A stretch of 64,000 bases of DNA from Spirometra erinaceieuropaei (GCA_902702965.1 CACRXP010000050.1:981586-1045585); one strand, 5' to 3'. Positions 1-10,372 are shown, numbered from the stretch's first letter. Made by a program: numbers and translations. Notes: generated from the letters alone by a model not told the origin.

Positions 1-1875
1 ATGCTCGCCACCTCGTCTTCTGATTACTGCTATGGGAATTTTCGCAACTCTAAAATTCAAAGAAATAAGGTGAAAAGCCTGATTTTCAGGAGGCGACGGG
101 ATTTTGAGAGTAATTTGCTCGACCGAGCCGTTAAAAATTCGAAATTGCTCTACAGCTATTTGCGGAAAAGCACACGTAACAGGAATCCCATTCCTGTTAT
201 GAGGGGTGATGACGGCTTGGAGATATCGGACAGTACAAATAAGGCTGAGCACTTTTCTCAATTTTTCCAATCCGTTTTCACAAGAGAAGCGGACTTTACC
301 CCATCTAATTCTGAGAACATGAAAGATCCCACTATCGAAAATATTGTGTTTCGAGAAGAAGCGATTTTGGAGGAACTGAAAAGCTTGAAGGAATGTAAAT
401 CTCCCGGTCCGGACGAGATTCCAGCAAAGCTGCTCTTTGAGCTTGCCCAACAGCTGGCCAAGCCACTAACCTTTCTGTGCCAAAAATCGTTTGGTGCTGG
501 AATTCTTCCCACGGACTGGAAGACGGCCCACATTACACCCCTTTACAAAAGCGGTAGTCGTGCTCAGGCGACAAACTACAGACCCGTCAGTCTGACATCA
601 ATCTGCTGCAAAGTGATGGAGAAAACAATCACAAAGGAGTTGATGGCTTACTTGGAAACCCACAACCTCTTGTCCAATACACAATATGGTTTCCGTAAGG
701 GAAGATCATGTGTTACGAACTTGCTATACACAATGCAAAGTTGGACACGAGCACTGGACGCAAAACACACCGTGCATGTTGCCTATATTGATTTTCGGAA
801 GGCGTTTGACAGTGTTCCGCACCAGCGTCTCCTACACAAGCTGAGAATTATGGGCATCAGTGGCAAACTTCTCAAATGGATCGAAAAGTTCCTTGTCGGC
901 CGCTCCCAAATTGTCTGCGTAGAACAACAGCAAGCAAGGTGCACATTCATAGAGAGTGGGATCCCACAAGGCTCGGTGCTCGGACCAACTCTCTTTCTCT
1001 TGTTCATCAATGATTGCGTAGATGGGTTGGACTGTGATTGTGCCATGTTTGCGGATGACATAAAAATCTGGAAAGTTATCCAGAATGCTGCCGATGAGAC
1101 CAACTTCCAAGAAAATCTTTGTCGGTTGGACGAGTGGTCCCGCAGATGGCTCTTGTCCTTCAATTTGAACAAATGCACCATTCTGCGCCTCGGAAATCAG
1201 AGCCCTAAAACGCGCCAATACCATCTGAACGGAATGCCACTCCGAGAAGCAGAAACTCAGAAAGATCTCGGAGTTTGTGTTGCAGACAGCCTAAAGCCTT
1301 CTACACAATGCTGTAAGGCGGCCAAGGCCGCAACCTCAATGCTATATGCCATCAAGCGGGCATTCGTAGTTTTCGATGAAGACTGCTTCACCAAAGTCTT
1401 CGGCACGTTTATAAGGCCCCATCTCGAATATGCAATTCACGCCTGGAGACCGTGGACGCACCAGGATTACGATCTGCTCGAAAGGGTGCAGAGGCGAGCC
1501 ACAAAATTAGTAAGAGGTCAAAATGTACTGCCATACGAGATCCGCTTAACTAACCTTAATCTCTATCCTCTGAGTTATAGGCAGTTGCGCGGAGACATGA
1601 TACAAACTTTCCGTATCGTGCGCGGCTTGGATTGTGCCCTTCGGTGCGATGACTTTTTCCAACTCGCCACTACAACTCATCTCCGGGGACATCCCTTCAA
1701 GCTACGTGTGCCACAGGGTAGACTGAATGTGAGAAAATATTTCTTCTCCAACCGTGTCGTGGAACAGTGGAATAACCTGTCCGAGACGGTTGTTATGTCT
1801 GAATCTGTGGCGACATTTAAATGTCGCCTTGACAGATATATGCTGCAGCAACAAGCGGACTATGTGACTTTTTAA
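1..1875 (+). CDS. CR1-like ORF2, reverse transcriptase and C-terminal part
   Basis: This 624-residue open frame has no internal stop. Reverse-transcriptase landmarks appear in order: SPGPDEIP (about 134-141), YRPVSLTS (193-200), QYGF (228-231), the catalytic Asp in YIDFRKAFD (D264), GIPQGSVLGP (320-329) and the FADD catalytic box (350-353). A conserved C-terminal domain follows, with an HLEYA and QRRATKLV region. The protein would copy element RNA at a nicked target. The upstream endonuclease domain is off the window. The first Met is simply the first one in the window and is not a real start. All catalytic residues of the RT are present, so this copy looks younger than most others here. Confidence 0.85.
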   Translation: MLATSSSDYCYGNFRNSKIQRNKVKSLIFRRRRDFESNLLDRAVKNSKLLYSYLRKSTRNRNPIPVMRGDDGLEISDSTNKAEHFSQFFQSVFTREADFTPSNSENMKDPTIENIVFREEAILEELKSLKECKSPGPDEIPAKLLFELAQQLAKPLTFLCQKSFGAGILPTDWKTAHITPLYKSGSRAQATNYRPVSLTSICCKVMEKTITKELMAYLETHNLLSNTQYGFRKGRSCVTNLLYTMQSWTRALDAKHTVHVAYIDFRKAFDSVPHQRLLHKLRIMGISGKLLKWIEKFLVGRSQIVCVEQQQARCTFIESGIPQGSVLGPTLFLLFINDCVDGLDCDCAMFADDIKIWKVIQNAADETNFQENLCRLDEWSRRWLLSFNLNKCTILRLGNQSPKTRQYHLNGMPLREAETQKDLGVCVADSLKPSTQCCKAAKAATSMLYAIKRAFVVFDEDCFTKVFGTFIRPHLEYAIHAWRPWTHQDYDLLERVQRRATKLVRGQNVLPYEIRLTNLNLYPLSYRQLRGDMIQTFRIVRGLDCALRCDDFFQLATTTHLRGHPFKLRVPQGRLNVRKYFFSNRVVEQWNNLSETVVMSESVATFKCRLDRYMLQQQADYVTF

Positions 1876-2010
1876 CCATGTGACTAGTGACATATGTGAA
1901 TCAATGTATGCACTCACTTAATGCTGTAATTTCTTCGCATTTTTGCTTGTTTATCGATTTTTTATGTACAAATAGTGAGTTCAAAGGCGTAAGCCTATTT
2001 CCCTCAAATA

Positions 2011-2030
2011 CACTGACTGACTGACTGACA
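2011..2030 (+). repeat. (TGAC)n 3' tail of CR1-A copy 1
   Basis: Four CTGA/TGAC units directly follow the conserved CCCTCAAATA terminus. They mark the 3' end of the non-LTR element. About 100 bases of unassigned sequence separate this tail from the 5' LTR of G1. Confidence 0.8.
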
Positions 2031-2132
2031 AGCCTTGCACGTCCCAGCAGCGTATCCACAAGAAGTGTGAGGCGGACAGAAAGGCATCGTGGAAAAGGCA
2101 GAGGGGAAGGAGACGCGAACTGCCACAGTTAC

Positions 2133-2355
2133 TGTGCCGAGGCGCCAGACCACCTTGCCTTTCCCTACCTGTTCCTCATTCTTGAACTTACTGGTTGTTT
2201 AGCTGAATGGAAGGAACACAACACAACGCGACGCGCTCGGCATCTGTTGGATTGTCAGGTCGTTTGACTTTTGATTGTTAATTCTTTCATAACTGTGGCC
2301 ATATTATGATATCCATAGTCTGAAATCGACAGTTCTGTCCTTAGCGCTCGCAACA
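2133..2355 (+). repeat. G1 5' LTR
   Basis: The sequence starts TGTGCCGAG and ends CGCAACA. It aligns along its whole length with 10385-10607 at the same 223-bp length, with scattered point differences. The TG...CA termini are as expected. The divergence between the two LTRs could date the insertion. Confidence 0.9.
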
Positions 2356-2356
2356 G

Positions 2357-2365
2357 TGGTGACCC
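2357..2365 (+). other. G1 primer-binding site (tRNA-Trp-like)
   Basis: TGGTGACCC begins one base after the 5' LTR. It is complementary to the GGGTCACCA 3' end of animal tRNA-Trp, the primer reported for CsRn1-clade elements. The match continues as CGACGT after a two-base insertion. Confidence 0.75.
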
Positions 2366-2445
2366 TTCGACGTTCGCGCATGTGCCTTTAATCTGTTGAC
2401 TTTCTATTTGCATACAGCCCGTTTGCTTTCATTATTTCTACCATC

Positions 2446-3258
2446 ATGACCTCTACCAATTTCAAAGATGTCACTAGTTCCCTCAGTGGACTTTTTTCTT
2501 CTCTTCCAGACCTTTGGCAACCAGCGCCAAAACTTCATTTTCTCCGTATCGTGGCGACATTTCACTCCGCCAAGATAACGCGAGAAACAGACAAATATTA
2601 TAATTTGGTCGAGGCCCTTCTCCCGATCATTCTTTCCACAGTCCCGAATTTTTTGCGAGATCCCCCGACTGATGCTCCCTACATAAAGTTAAAGACTGAA
2701 CTCCTTCGCCTGACATCAGTCTGGGATCGGCAGCGTTATCACGCACTGGTAAATGAGGAGGCCTTGGATGACCGTAAGCCGTCGGAACTCCTGCGTCGCA
2801 TGTGCCCTCTCACAGAGAACATGGCCATCGACGGCAAGTTCTTTAAAGAGATGTTCTTAGAACGTCTGCCGACGTTGGTACAAACAGTCTTGGCCTCTGG
2901 CTCCGACGGCCTAGACAAATAAAAGCTAGTGGAAATGGCCGACCGAATGATGGAGGTTGAGCGTTTGTCATCCCCGACGATTGCTCAGGTCTCCCAGCCT
3001 CTCACTGTGTCCACCTCTTACCGGGCTGAACTAAAGACACATATTGCCCAGTTGTCGGCGATTGTTGCCGCTTTGCAGCTGCGCCGATCTGCCGGTCCCT
3101 CTCGACGTTCCTTCGGCCGTGACCGTCGTCGTCCCCGCTCTCGCCCAAGGACCGTCAACCTATGTTGGTATCATGTCAACTATGGCGATAAGGCGCGACG
3201 CTGCAGCCCACCCTGCTCCTTCAAGTCCACGCAGGAAAACTCCTCGGCAGGAGAGTAA
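2446..3258 (+). pseudogene. G1 gag, interrupted by one in-frame stop
   Basis: The frame runs from ATG at 2446 to TAA at 2920, then continues in the same frame to 3258. The N-terminal part (158 codons) resembles the Gag of CsRn1-type elements, with an LDDRKPSELLRRM-like segment also seen in G2 (LGDRKPTQLLKRL). The second part carries a CWYHVNYG...C...C motif (about 3164-3220), the CHCC-type zinc motif characteristic of this clade rather than the usual CCHC. The Gag would package the RNA. The stop codon makes this a pseudogene, although readthrough cannot be excluded from sequence alone. Confidence 0.8.
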
Positions 3259-3321
3259 ATGCGGCCGAGCTCTCTGGCAGCTCTACGGGTCGCACCTCTT
3301 ACATCAGTGATAACACGAGTG

Positions 3322-3735
3322 GCGGGCATTTTTAGTCAACACTGGCACTCAAATTAGTGTTATCCCTCCCACCCCAGCCGACCGACGTTGCCCAAACTGT
3401 GGTCTTTTCCCTCAAGCCATAAACTCATCCCCCACTACAACCCTTGGATTTCGATCCCTCTCCCTGGATATTGGTCTCCGGCGATTATTCCCCTGGATAT
3501 TTTTGGTGGCTGATGTTCCCACCGTCATCCTTGGTGGCCGTCATCCTTTTGGCCGCCTTCGACCTTTTGGTTGACTGCAGGCAATTTCAACTGCTTGATC
3601 GCCCAACCACCCTCACCGTCAAAGGATTTTCTCCATCCTCAGTTTCTAACCATCTCTCCGTCCTTGACCCAAGCCCTGACTGTCCATTTCGTAGACTTTT
3701 AGCAAAGTATCCTACTCCCGCTGTACCCCATTTTC
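3322..3735 (+). pseudogene. G1 aspartic protease and linker, frameshifted, lost active-site Asp
   Basis: The protease motif reads VNTGTQISVIP (around 3335-3367) where Gypsy proteases have DTG, so the catalytic Asp is Asn. The flap and C-terminal region (LGFRSLSLDIGLRRLF, then VILG) follow in another frame at about 3442-3540. A linker to RT follows and reads VPHF at the point where the CR1-B1 element is inserted. The frame resumes across the insertion at 7416 (HFPDTLLPQDIVHHI), which shows that this was one continuous pol frame. Confidence 0.75.
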
Positions 3736-4169
3736 AATTCAATTCAATTCAATTATTTTATTAAAGACCCGTCGGGGTCCCATCAACGCAAGTAAAAATA
3801 AATTTAGACGATGTAGACAAAATCTGCACAAAGTGCAATGCATAGTTTTTGAGATTAGAAGTCCGTTAAGCAAAATGAAAATGAAAAAAAATCGAGGGGT
3901 GAAAAAAAAACTCCAAAGTAATATTTAAAAATGATTGTAGAAATTTAACAGGAGAAAAAAAAAACCCTCAGAAAAATAGCATCAGAAAAAAACAGGGAGG
4001 ACTGGCCTGCATGTGGCGGTACAAAATGGAATATAGTCCGACATCAACATGGCCGAAATAAATGTCAGCTGTATATGGCATTGCGTAACGGATTTCATAA
4101 AATGGTACGTAGGCGGGTCGGTCAGGACTGGCCTGTATCGCCTTGAATAAGAAAAATAAGTGCCGAAAT

Positions 4170-4825
4170 TGAAAACCAGTCTCAAGCCGATAGGAACCCA
4201 GATGCGGTCAGTTTCATTCAACCGAGTCCATCCGAGCATGGGGGGAGATGCGACCAGACTACTAGTATATGGCGAATATAGAAGGCTTTGTCAAGACCGC
4301 CGATGGAGCGCATTCTGTAAGGGCACGATGACAACCAGTCTCGAGGCGACAAGAACCCAGATGCGGTCTGTTACATTCATCAGAGTCCATCAGAGGATAT
4401 GGCGAAGGAGATGCGACCAGGTTACTAGTATATGGCGAATATAGAAGGCTTCACCAAGAGCATCGATGGAGCGCATTCAGTGAGGGCATCATGAAGATCA
4501 GTCCCGAGGCTATAGGAACACAGATGCGGTCGGTTTCATTCAACCGAGTCCATCCGAACATGGGGGAAGGGAGATGCGACCAGACTACTAGTATATGGCG
4601 AATATAGAAGGCTTTGTCAAGACCACCGATGGAGCGCATTCAGTAATGGCACAATGACAACCAGTCTCGAGGCGATAGGAACCCAGATGCGGTCGGTTAC
4701 ATTCATCCGAGTCCAACCGAGGATGGGGGAAGGGAGATGCGACCAAACTACTAGTATATGGCGAATACAGAAGGTTTCGCCAAGAGCGTCGATGGCGCGC
4801 ATTCTGTGAGGGCACGATGCATGAA
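4170..4825 (-). repeat. Four tandem ~160-bp units in the CR1-B1 3' UTR
   Basis: The segment GATGCGGTC recurs at 4201, 4370, 4523 and 4686 (spacing 169, 153 and 163). Each is embedded in a unit that also contains ACTAGTATATGGCGAATA and GCGCATTC. The same unit occurs once in the CR1-B1 copy at 58.7 kb and once in its plus-strand counterpart at 53.5-53.7 kb. The array therefore expanded in this copy or its sublineage. The open frames across it are chance products of the repeat. Confidence 0.85.
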
Positions 4826-5073
4826 CTAAAAAATTGGAATAATTAACATTTCTGGTGAGGGATCTCAGGTAACGAGACTACTCATAAAGGAAGGAAACGT
4901 GAACAGATACGGAAATTTAAATGCGGCATGCTAAATTCCCGGTGGCCCTTTCTCAGTGTCATAGAAAAAGTTGTCTGGGAAGGATGAGGAAAATAAAAGT
5001 TTAATCGAGTCAGTATTCAGATAAAGGCGTAGCCTTCTCTTAAATGTGTGTAGATTGTCTAAAGATCTTATAT

Positions 5074-7415
5074 TTATTGGAAGGTTATTCCAGAGGAAAG
5101 TATATCTGGAAGCGAAAAAAGGGAGCGCTTAGAGGTGGAGGACACTGGAAGAGGTATAATTAGAGACGAGTTGCGAAAATTGTATGGGCGACTACTAGGG
5201 GTAAGTGTTGAAATTCGAGGAAAATTTGAACTATGATTAATGCGAAAGAGGAGACAGAGGCCCGCTTCTAGTCTTCGAACCCATAAAAATGTTAGGTTAA
5301 TTAGCTGACATCTATCTGAGTAGGAGATATTGGGATGTTCCCTATCCAAAAGTTTTTTTGAAAAACGTCTTTGGACATTTTCAATTTTTAAACGACTGGC
5401 TTCATTCATCAAACCAAAGAATGGGCAACAATACTCGAGAATTGGAAGTACAAACATACGATAGAGCCTTAATTTAATTTCAGGAAGATAGAAATTGTAA
5501 GAAATAAAGCCGCAAATCTGGGCAGCTTTGGCTGTAATTCTGTCAGCGTGCGGCGAGAGATCAAGATTACTAGTGTAGCTTAAACCTAAACCCTTGATGA
5601 AGGTACATTCAATCATAGATGTTCCTTGAAAGACCACCGGTTGGGGTAGCCTATCAGGTCCAAAACACATATAACGACATTTAGATGGAGAGAATTCCAT
5701 TAGCCATTTTGAGCTCCAAGCTGAGAGAGCAAGCAAGTCAGCATGGATTTGCTCTAGGCAATGAAGACTCGTAGATTTATTGAAAGCATATACACATTTG
5801 AGATCATCGGCATAAATAAATGATTGAGAATGTTTAACTGCTGCTGAAATATCATTTATGTAAAGCAAGAACAAAAGAGGACCTAAAACGGTACCTTGTA
5901 GGACACCGCTCACAATAGGACTTTCACTGGAAAGTGAAGATCCCACCAACACCTTTTGTTTACGATTAGACAGGTATGACCTGAGAAAGTCTATTAGTGG
6001 ACTGCGAATTCCCATAGCTTCCAATTTAACCAAGAGTCTTTTATGTGGCACTTTATCAAAGGCTTTACTAAGATCAAAATAAATTACGACAACAGATAGG
6101 TGATCATTACGAAGAGAGGTAAGTAGATCAAGAAACGACAGATGACATGTTTCACAAGAGCGATCTGGTAAAAAACCATGCTGGGAAGGGCTAATAACTT
6201 GATTGGCTATGCAAAATTCGGTAAATTTTATGGCGATAATTTTTTCGAAGATTTTGGCGAGAGAGGGTGTTTTATGGACACCTCGATAGTTCTGTACGTC
6301 AGAACGACAGCCAGACTTAAATACTGGAATAATAATAGAAGTTTTCCAATATTCAGGGAAGAAGCCATTTACGAGAAATACTGAAAAGATTTTGCTAAGC
6401 AGAGGAGGAAAATCTCTTAGCTGTTTTATCAAAGAGTTTGGGATATTGTCCGTACCTACTGAGTGAGAGTTAGGAAGATGGCTTATCAGTTTTTGAATAC
6501 ATTCAGGAGAAAAATTAATGAAGCTCAGAGAAGCACCAGACAACGAAGGAATTAAAGGGATCGGATCAGTTTCAATGGTGAAATGCTTGGCAAAGAACGA
6601 ATTTAAAATTTCTGCTTTGCCTGACTCCTCTGTAATGAAGGCATCACTTGTACTAAGCAAGGGCGGAATGACTTGGTGGGACTTAGCAGATGATCTCTGA
6701 CGGAAGATCTGAGCAACTGATTTATAAGAATTCACGTCATTAATAGCGTAAGACTCTCTACGCCTATCTCGCTCGAGCCTCATTTTCGAAGCTAGTTCAA
6801 ATATTTCAACGATTCTTAGATGAACTGATAATGAGCTCACAGAAGGATCTTTAAACTGCTTCCGTAACTTTTTAAGTCTGTTTTTAAGAAAGTGTGGGAT
6901 AGCGGTGGAATTAGCACTCGGTTTGAACATCTTCCGAGGAATAAGGTCAAGAAGACCTTCTGTTACGCATTGTAATAAATTGTTGAAAAAATTTAGATCA
7001 TTATTTGTAAAAGTATTGTGCCAATCAAGAGTGCATGTAAAGTTATTTACTAAATCCTTATTAACATTAGCAAAGTCAAAAATACTACGTTGAACTGTTG
7101 GCTTTGCGGAAATGGCAACTGGAAGGCGACAATGAATTAATGCATGATCACTTGCAAAGAGGTCATGATAAAAATTCATAGATAAAGGGAAGGAGCCATT
7201 AGTAAAAATTAAGTCTAAAACACTATCGTTTCTGGTCGAAGAGTGAACTAATTGAGTCAGGTTTGAAAAGTAAATTGTGTCAAGCAGCTTCTGGAATTTA
7301 GGAGGAGAAGTATGTGTGTGCCAGTCAATTTCTGGCAAATTAAAATCGCCTACGATTATCTTCACATCGAAAGAAGTTTCTGCAATTTTTTCAAAGAGTT
7401 CACAAAGTTGGCTTT
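5074..7415 (-). CDS. CR1-B1 ORF2: partial endonuclease plus reverse transcriptase
   Basis: The reading frame is open from the truncated 5' end (7415) to the stop at 5074, about 780 codons. It begins inside the APE-type endonuclease (GDFNLPEIDW, later SDHALIHC). RT follows: YWKTSIIIPVFKSG, QHGFLPDRSC, YFDLSKAFDKVPH, GVLQGTVLGP and the YADD box (about 5807-5818 on the minus strand). A C-terminal ILEYCCPFFG region ends the protein. All RT catalytic residues are intact, unlike the two later B1 copies in this window. Because the N-terminus is missing, the copy is not functional by itself. It is the best local reference for what the other B1 copies have lost. Confidence 0.88.
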
Positions 7416-7422
7416 CATTTTC

Positions 7423-8163
7423 CTGACACCCTATTGCCCCAGGATATTGTTCATCACATAAAAGCGACTGTTCCTCAAATTTTCTTTCGTCCTCTCCGTC
7501 TTGCTCACGCGCGTCTTGCGGCTACTAAAGCTGCATTTGACCCCATGCTGCAACGTGGGATTATTCGACAGTCTGATGGTCCCTGGGCATCTCCTTTGCA
7601 CATGGTTCCTAAACCAAATACTGATGATTGGCGTCCTTGTGGCGATTACAGAGACCTAAACAATATCTCTATGTCCGATCAGTATCCGTTTCCGCACCTT
7701 CTGAACTTTTCCAGAGCTCTCTATGTGGCACAACCGTTTTCTCGAAGATCAATTTGGCCTGGGCTTTTCATCAAATTCCGATTGCGACTGCGGACATTTC
7801 CAAAAACGGCAATGACGACTCCATTTGAGTTGCTTGACTTCCTTCGTATGGAAGTTGGTCTCCGAAATGCCTCACAGACTTTCCACCGTTTCATTTGCTG
7901 TGTTTTACGTGCCTTATATTTGTTTATGCGTATATTGATGATGTCCTCGTCGCCAGTCGTGATGTCGAGGAATATCTCTAATACCTTACCCTTCTTTTCG
8001 ACCGATTTCAGCATTTTGGCGTCACCGTGCATCCTGCCAAATGTGTCCTAGGAGCCACTTCTCTTGAGTTCTTAGGTCACCTGATAGACTCAAACGGCAT
8101 TCGGTCTCTTCCCTCAAAGGTTGCCTCCATTCCGGACTTTTCACTCCTACTTAAAAGCGTCAG
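7423..8163 (+). pseudogene. G1 reverse transcriptase (frameshifted)
   Basis: Reading resumes after the CR1 insertion with the tether and fingers of a Gypsy RT: IIRQSDGPWASPLHMVPKP, then WRPCGDYRDLN. The palm motif F-Y-YIDDVLVA is visible at about 7919-7954 (YIDD at 7931-7942), but in a different frame from the upstream part, so at least two frameshifts exist. The catalytic YIDD itself survives. It is followed by FGVTVHPAKCVLGATSLEFLGH-like coding into the RNase H part. Confidence 0.8.
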
Positions 8164-9126
8164 TTGCAATGTTTCCCTGGTATGATGCACTTTTATCGCC
8201 GGTTTCTCCCGAACTGTGCCGATACAATCCTACCTGTGACCAGTCTCCTCTCAGGTTCTAAGCGCACCTTTGAACTTACACCAGCAGCACTCACGTCATT
8301 TGAGCAGGTAAAAGCACTTCTGGCTGATGCCACCCTCATGACTCGCTTCCATGCGGATCCACCCATATCTGTGATGGTCAATGCCTCCGATCTTGCTGTT
8401 GGCGCGGTTCTTCAACAAAGTCTGCCAGATTCTACCGCCCCTTTGGCTTTCTTATCCAGGAAACTATCCAAGGCCGAAACCCGCTACAGCACATTCGGAC
8501 GTGAACGTCTCGCCGCTTATCTTGCCGTAAGGCACTTCCGGCATTTACTGGAAGGTCGAGAGTTCACAATTTTCACTGATCATAAGCCACTCACCTTTTC
8601 TTTTCGTTCCCACTCTGACAAGCTAAGCCCCCGGGAGATCCGACACCTGAACTACATTTCGCAGTTAACTTCAGACATCCACCATAATGACGGGTCACGG
8701 AATGAGGCGGCTGACGCACTCTCCAGACCCTCTATTTCTCATCTTCAGCTTTCACCCGGGATAGACCTCGCTGAAATGGCCGCTGAACAACGCCGTGTCG
8801 GTCCGCCCTGTGATGAGGATGTTTCCGGACTCCATTTTCAGGAGCTACCACTGACAACTGGCAACGGCACTATTCTATGCGACGTATCCACCCCATCCCA
8901 TCGTCCATTTGTGCCACCATCTCTCCGCCGCAAAGTTTCCTCCTCCCTGCACAGTCTGTCTCATCCCGGGAGCCCAGCAACCGACAAGCTGGTTTCCGAC
9001 CGCTTCGTCTGGCCTGGGATGCAAGAGGACCTGAATGCATGGACACTGGTGTTTCTCGGCTGTAAACGGAATAAGGTCCAACGGCACAACAAAGCTCCCA
9101 TTGGCATCTTCCCTACTGCGGACTGA
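8164..9126 (+). pseudogene. G1 RT connection, RNase H and integrase zinc-binding region
   Basis: This 320-codon frame covers the end of RT (FPGMMHFYRRFLPN), RNase H, and the start of integrase. The RNase H segment reads VNASDLAVGAVLQQ, where the usual first Asp of DAS is Asn, then FGRERLAAYLAV and FTDHKPL, then NEAADALSR. The integrase HHCC segment (HSLSHPG...WPGM...FLGCKRNKVQRH) has lost one Cys. The frame ends at 9126. These losses mean that neither RNase H nor integrase would work. Confidence 0.8.
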
Positions 9127-9134
9127 CGGTTCAG

Positions 9135-9943
9135 TCATGTCCACCTGGACAGCGTAGGCTCCTGCCTCTGTACAATGGCTGTTTCTATCTCCTTACCTGC
9201 GTGGATCGATTCACCCGGTGGCCGGAAGATATTCCCTTGCTTGATGTCGCTGTTTCAACGGTCGTCAAAGCTTTCCTCGGTCGTTGGGTTGCCATTTTCG
9301 GTGCTCCCTCTACTGTCACGACTTACCGCGGTGCCCAAATTGAATCCGACCTCTTCCAGTGTCTTCTCTCCTTTTTAGGCTTTACTAGCATCCGCACTAC
9401 AGCCTATCATCTGACAGCTAACGGGATGGTCGAGTGGTTTCACCGCCATCTGAAGGCCTCCCTACGCTCCGCGGCCGATCCGCAGAACTGGATGGACCAC
9501 ATTCCCCTAGTCCTCTTGGGCATCCGCTCCGCTCTCAAGCCGGACATTGACTGTTCCGCAGCTGAACTGGTGTTTGGCACCACCGTCCGACTCCCCGGTG
9601 AGATGGTCTCGCCAACCCCGTGAGGTGCAGTTGAGGATTCCACCAACCTCGAGCATCACCTCCGGCAGTTTATGCGGACACTTCCTCCGGTTCTGCCCAG
9701 CTCCTCCGCCTCTCCGTCTTATCTCGCGAAGGACTTGGCAACGTGCTCTCACGTCCACGTTCGATGTGATCGAGTCCACCGGCCTCTGGAACTGCCCTAT
9801 GACGGCCCATTCCGGGTGTTCTCTCGCAGGTCGAAGACTTTTCTCATTCAACGTGACAATCGTGAAGAGGTCGTGAGTGTGGACCGCCTCAAGGCTGTCC
9901 TCCCAGACACTCCTCCGGATGAGCCCTGTGGTACTCTACCTTC
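9135..9943 (+). pseudogene. G1 integrase core and C-terminal domain (frameshifted, DDE broken)
   Basis: The core starts with HVHLDSVG (first acidic residue present). It shifts frame near 9200 and continues as DRFTRWPEDIPLLDV. The second acidic residue is lost: TTYRGAQIES stands where TTDRGAQFES is expected. The glutamate in NGMVEWFH (about 9420-9440) is retained. The C-terminal part continues in other frames (PYDGPFRVFSRRSKTFLIQ, then VVSVDRLKAVLPDTPPDEPCGTL). The integrase would insert the cDNA into the genome, but this one is inactive. Confidence 0.78.
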
Positions 9944-10144
9944 TGCGCATAAGTCGACGCCTATCGAAAGGCAAAAGTTTCTCATCGTCGGGCCGATCGG
10001 AATGCGTCGCGCCCAAACGAACTGCCGATACAAGCAAAGATGCGAGTTCCAGGAACTAGTTAATCATAAGAAGAAGCGATCGCTGGAACAAGGACTTTAT
10101 TCGCCTGACGTTTGGATTCTCACTTGAATCCATCATCAGAGCCA
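9944..10144 (-). mobile_element. ~200-bp insertion with hammerhead-like core inside G1 pol
   Basis: Compared with the G3 fragment (13755-13800), G1 has about 200 extra bases between GATGAGCCCTGTGGTACTCTA and the segment CTGTTCCACC. On the minus strand the insert begins with CTGATGA (10139-10133). A six-pair hairpin follows (GGATTC/GAATCC at 10114-10119 and 10126-10131), then AAACGTC. This resembles the CUGANGA, stem II, GAAAC core of hammerhead ribozymes, with one G missing before AAAC. A stem III and cleavage site are not clearly visible. Flatworm SINE-like and Penelope elements are known to carry hammerheads. The boundaries are approximate and no target duplication is clear. Confidence 0.4.
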
Positions 10145-10327
10145 GTGACAACCTCTGTTCCACCGTCCCGTGTTTTCTCTCTGTCCTCCTGTCCACCACC
10201 GACCGCCACCACTAACTCCAACGCTTCCGCCACCAGATGTATTCACTCTTCTACGGACCTTGTGTATATCGCTCGCAATGGTCGTCACGTACACTTTCCT
10301 GATCGGTTTATCACTCATTTCTTTTAG
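10145..10327 (+). pseudogene. G1 pol C-terminal tail
   Basis: After the insertion the polyprotein resumes (TSVPPSRVF...) and ends with an ARNGRHVHFPDRFITHFF-like tail at 10327. Basic tails of this type end CsRn1-like integrases. A degenerate equivalent is present in G3 at about 13925-14000. Confidence 0.65.
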
Positions 10328-10372
10328 ACCTGTACACATCCTTCGGCGTCGTTTTCGCCGTCCTCCGGTCTC

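Larger units (their letters stand above)
1..2030 (+). mobile_element. CR1-A copy 1, non-LTR retrotransposon (5' part outside window)
   Basis: The element holds most of an ORF2 (1-1875), a short 3' UTR (1876-2010) and a terminal (TGAC)n tail at 2011-2030. A short microsatellite-like 3' tail instead of poly(A) is typical of the CR1 group. The same 3' end, with a CCCTCAAATA motif just before the tail, recurs near 12400 (plus) and at 32155-32215 (minus), which defines the family. The 5' half lies outside the window. Confidence 0.85.
3736..7415 (-). mobile_element. CR1-B1 copy 1, 5'-truncated, inserted in G1 pol with 7-bp target-site duplication
   Basis: The duplicated target CATTTTC lies at 3729-3735 and 7416-7422. 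The 3' end (low coordinates) has an (AATTC)n-like tail and a conserved terminus containing GACCCGTCGGGGTCCCATCA. That terminus recurs near 12590, 26010, 44150, 54350 and 58280. Next come a ~1.3-kb 3' UTR with tandem repeats and ORF2. The 5' end is cut inside the endonuclease domain. Splitting an older Gypsy at a precise codon, with the duplication preserved, gives the order of events. Confidence 0.92.

Noticed and set aside
832..1224. Minus-strand frames antisense to CR1-A ORF2
   Set aside because: They are shadows of the plus-strand RT frame, which carries all the conserved motifs.
4451..4815. Minus-strand frames repeating a WSHLPSP/TDRIWVPIASR phrase
   Set aside because: They are translations of the tandem 160-bp 3' UTR units and occur wherever the unit occurs, with no start or domain.
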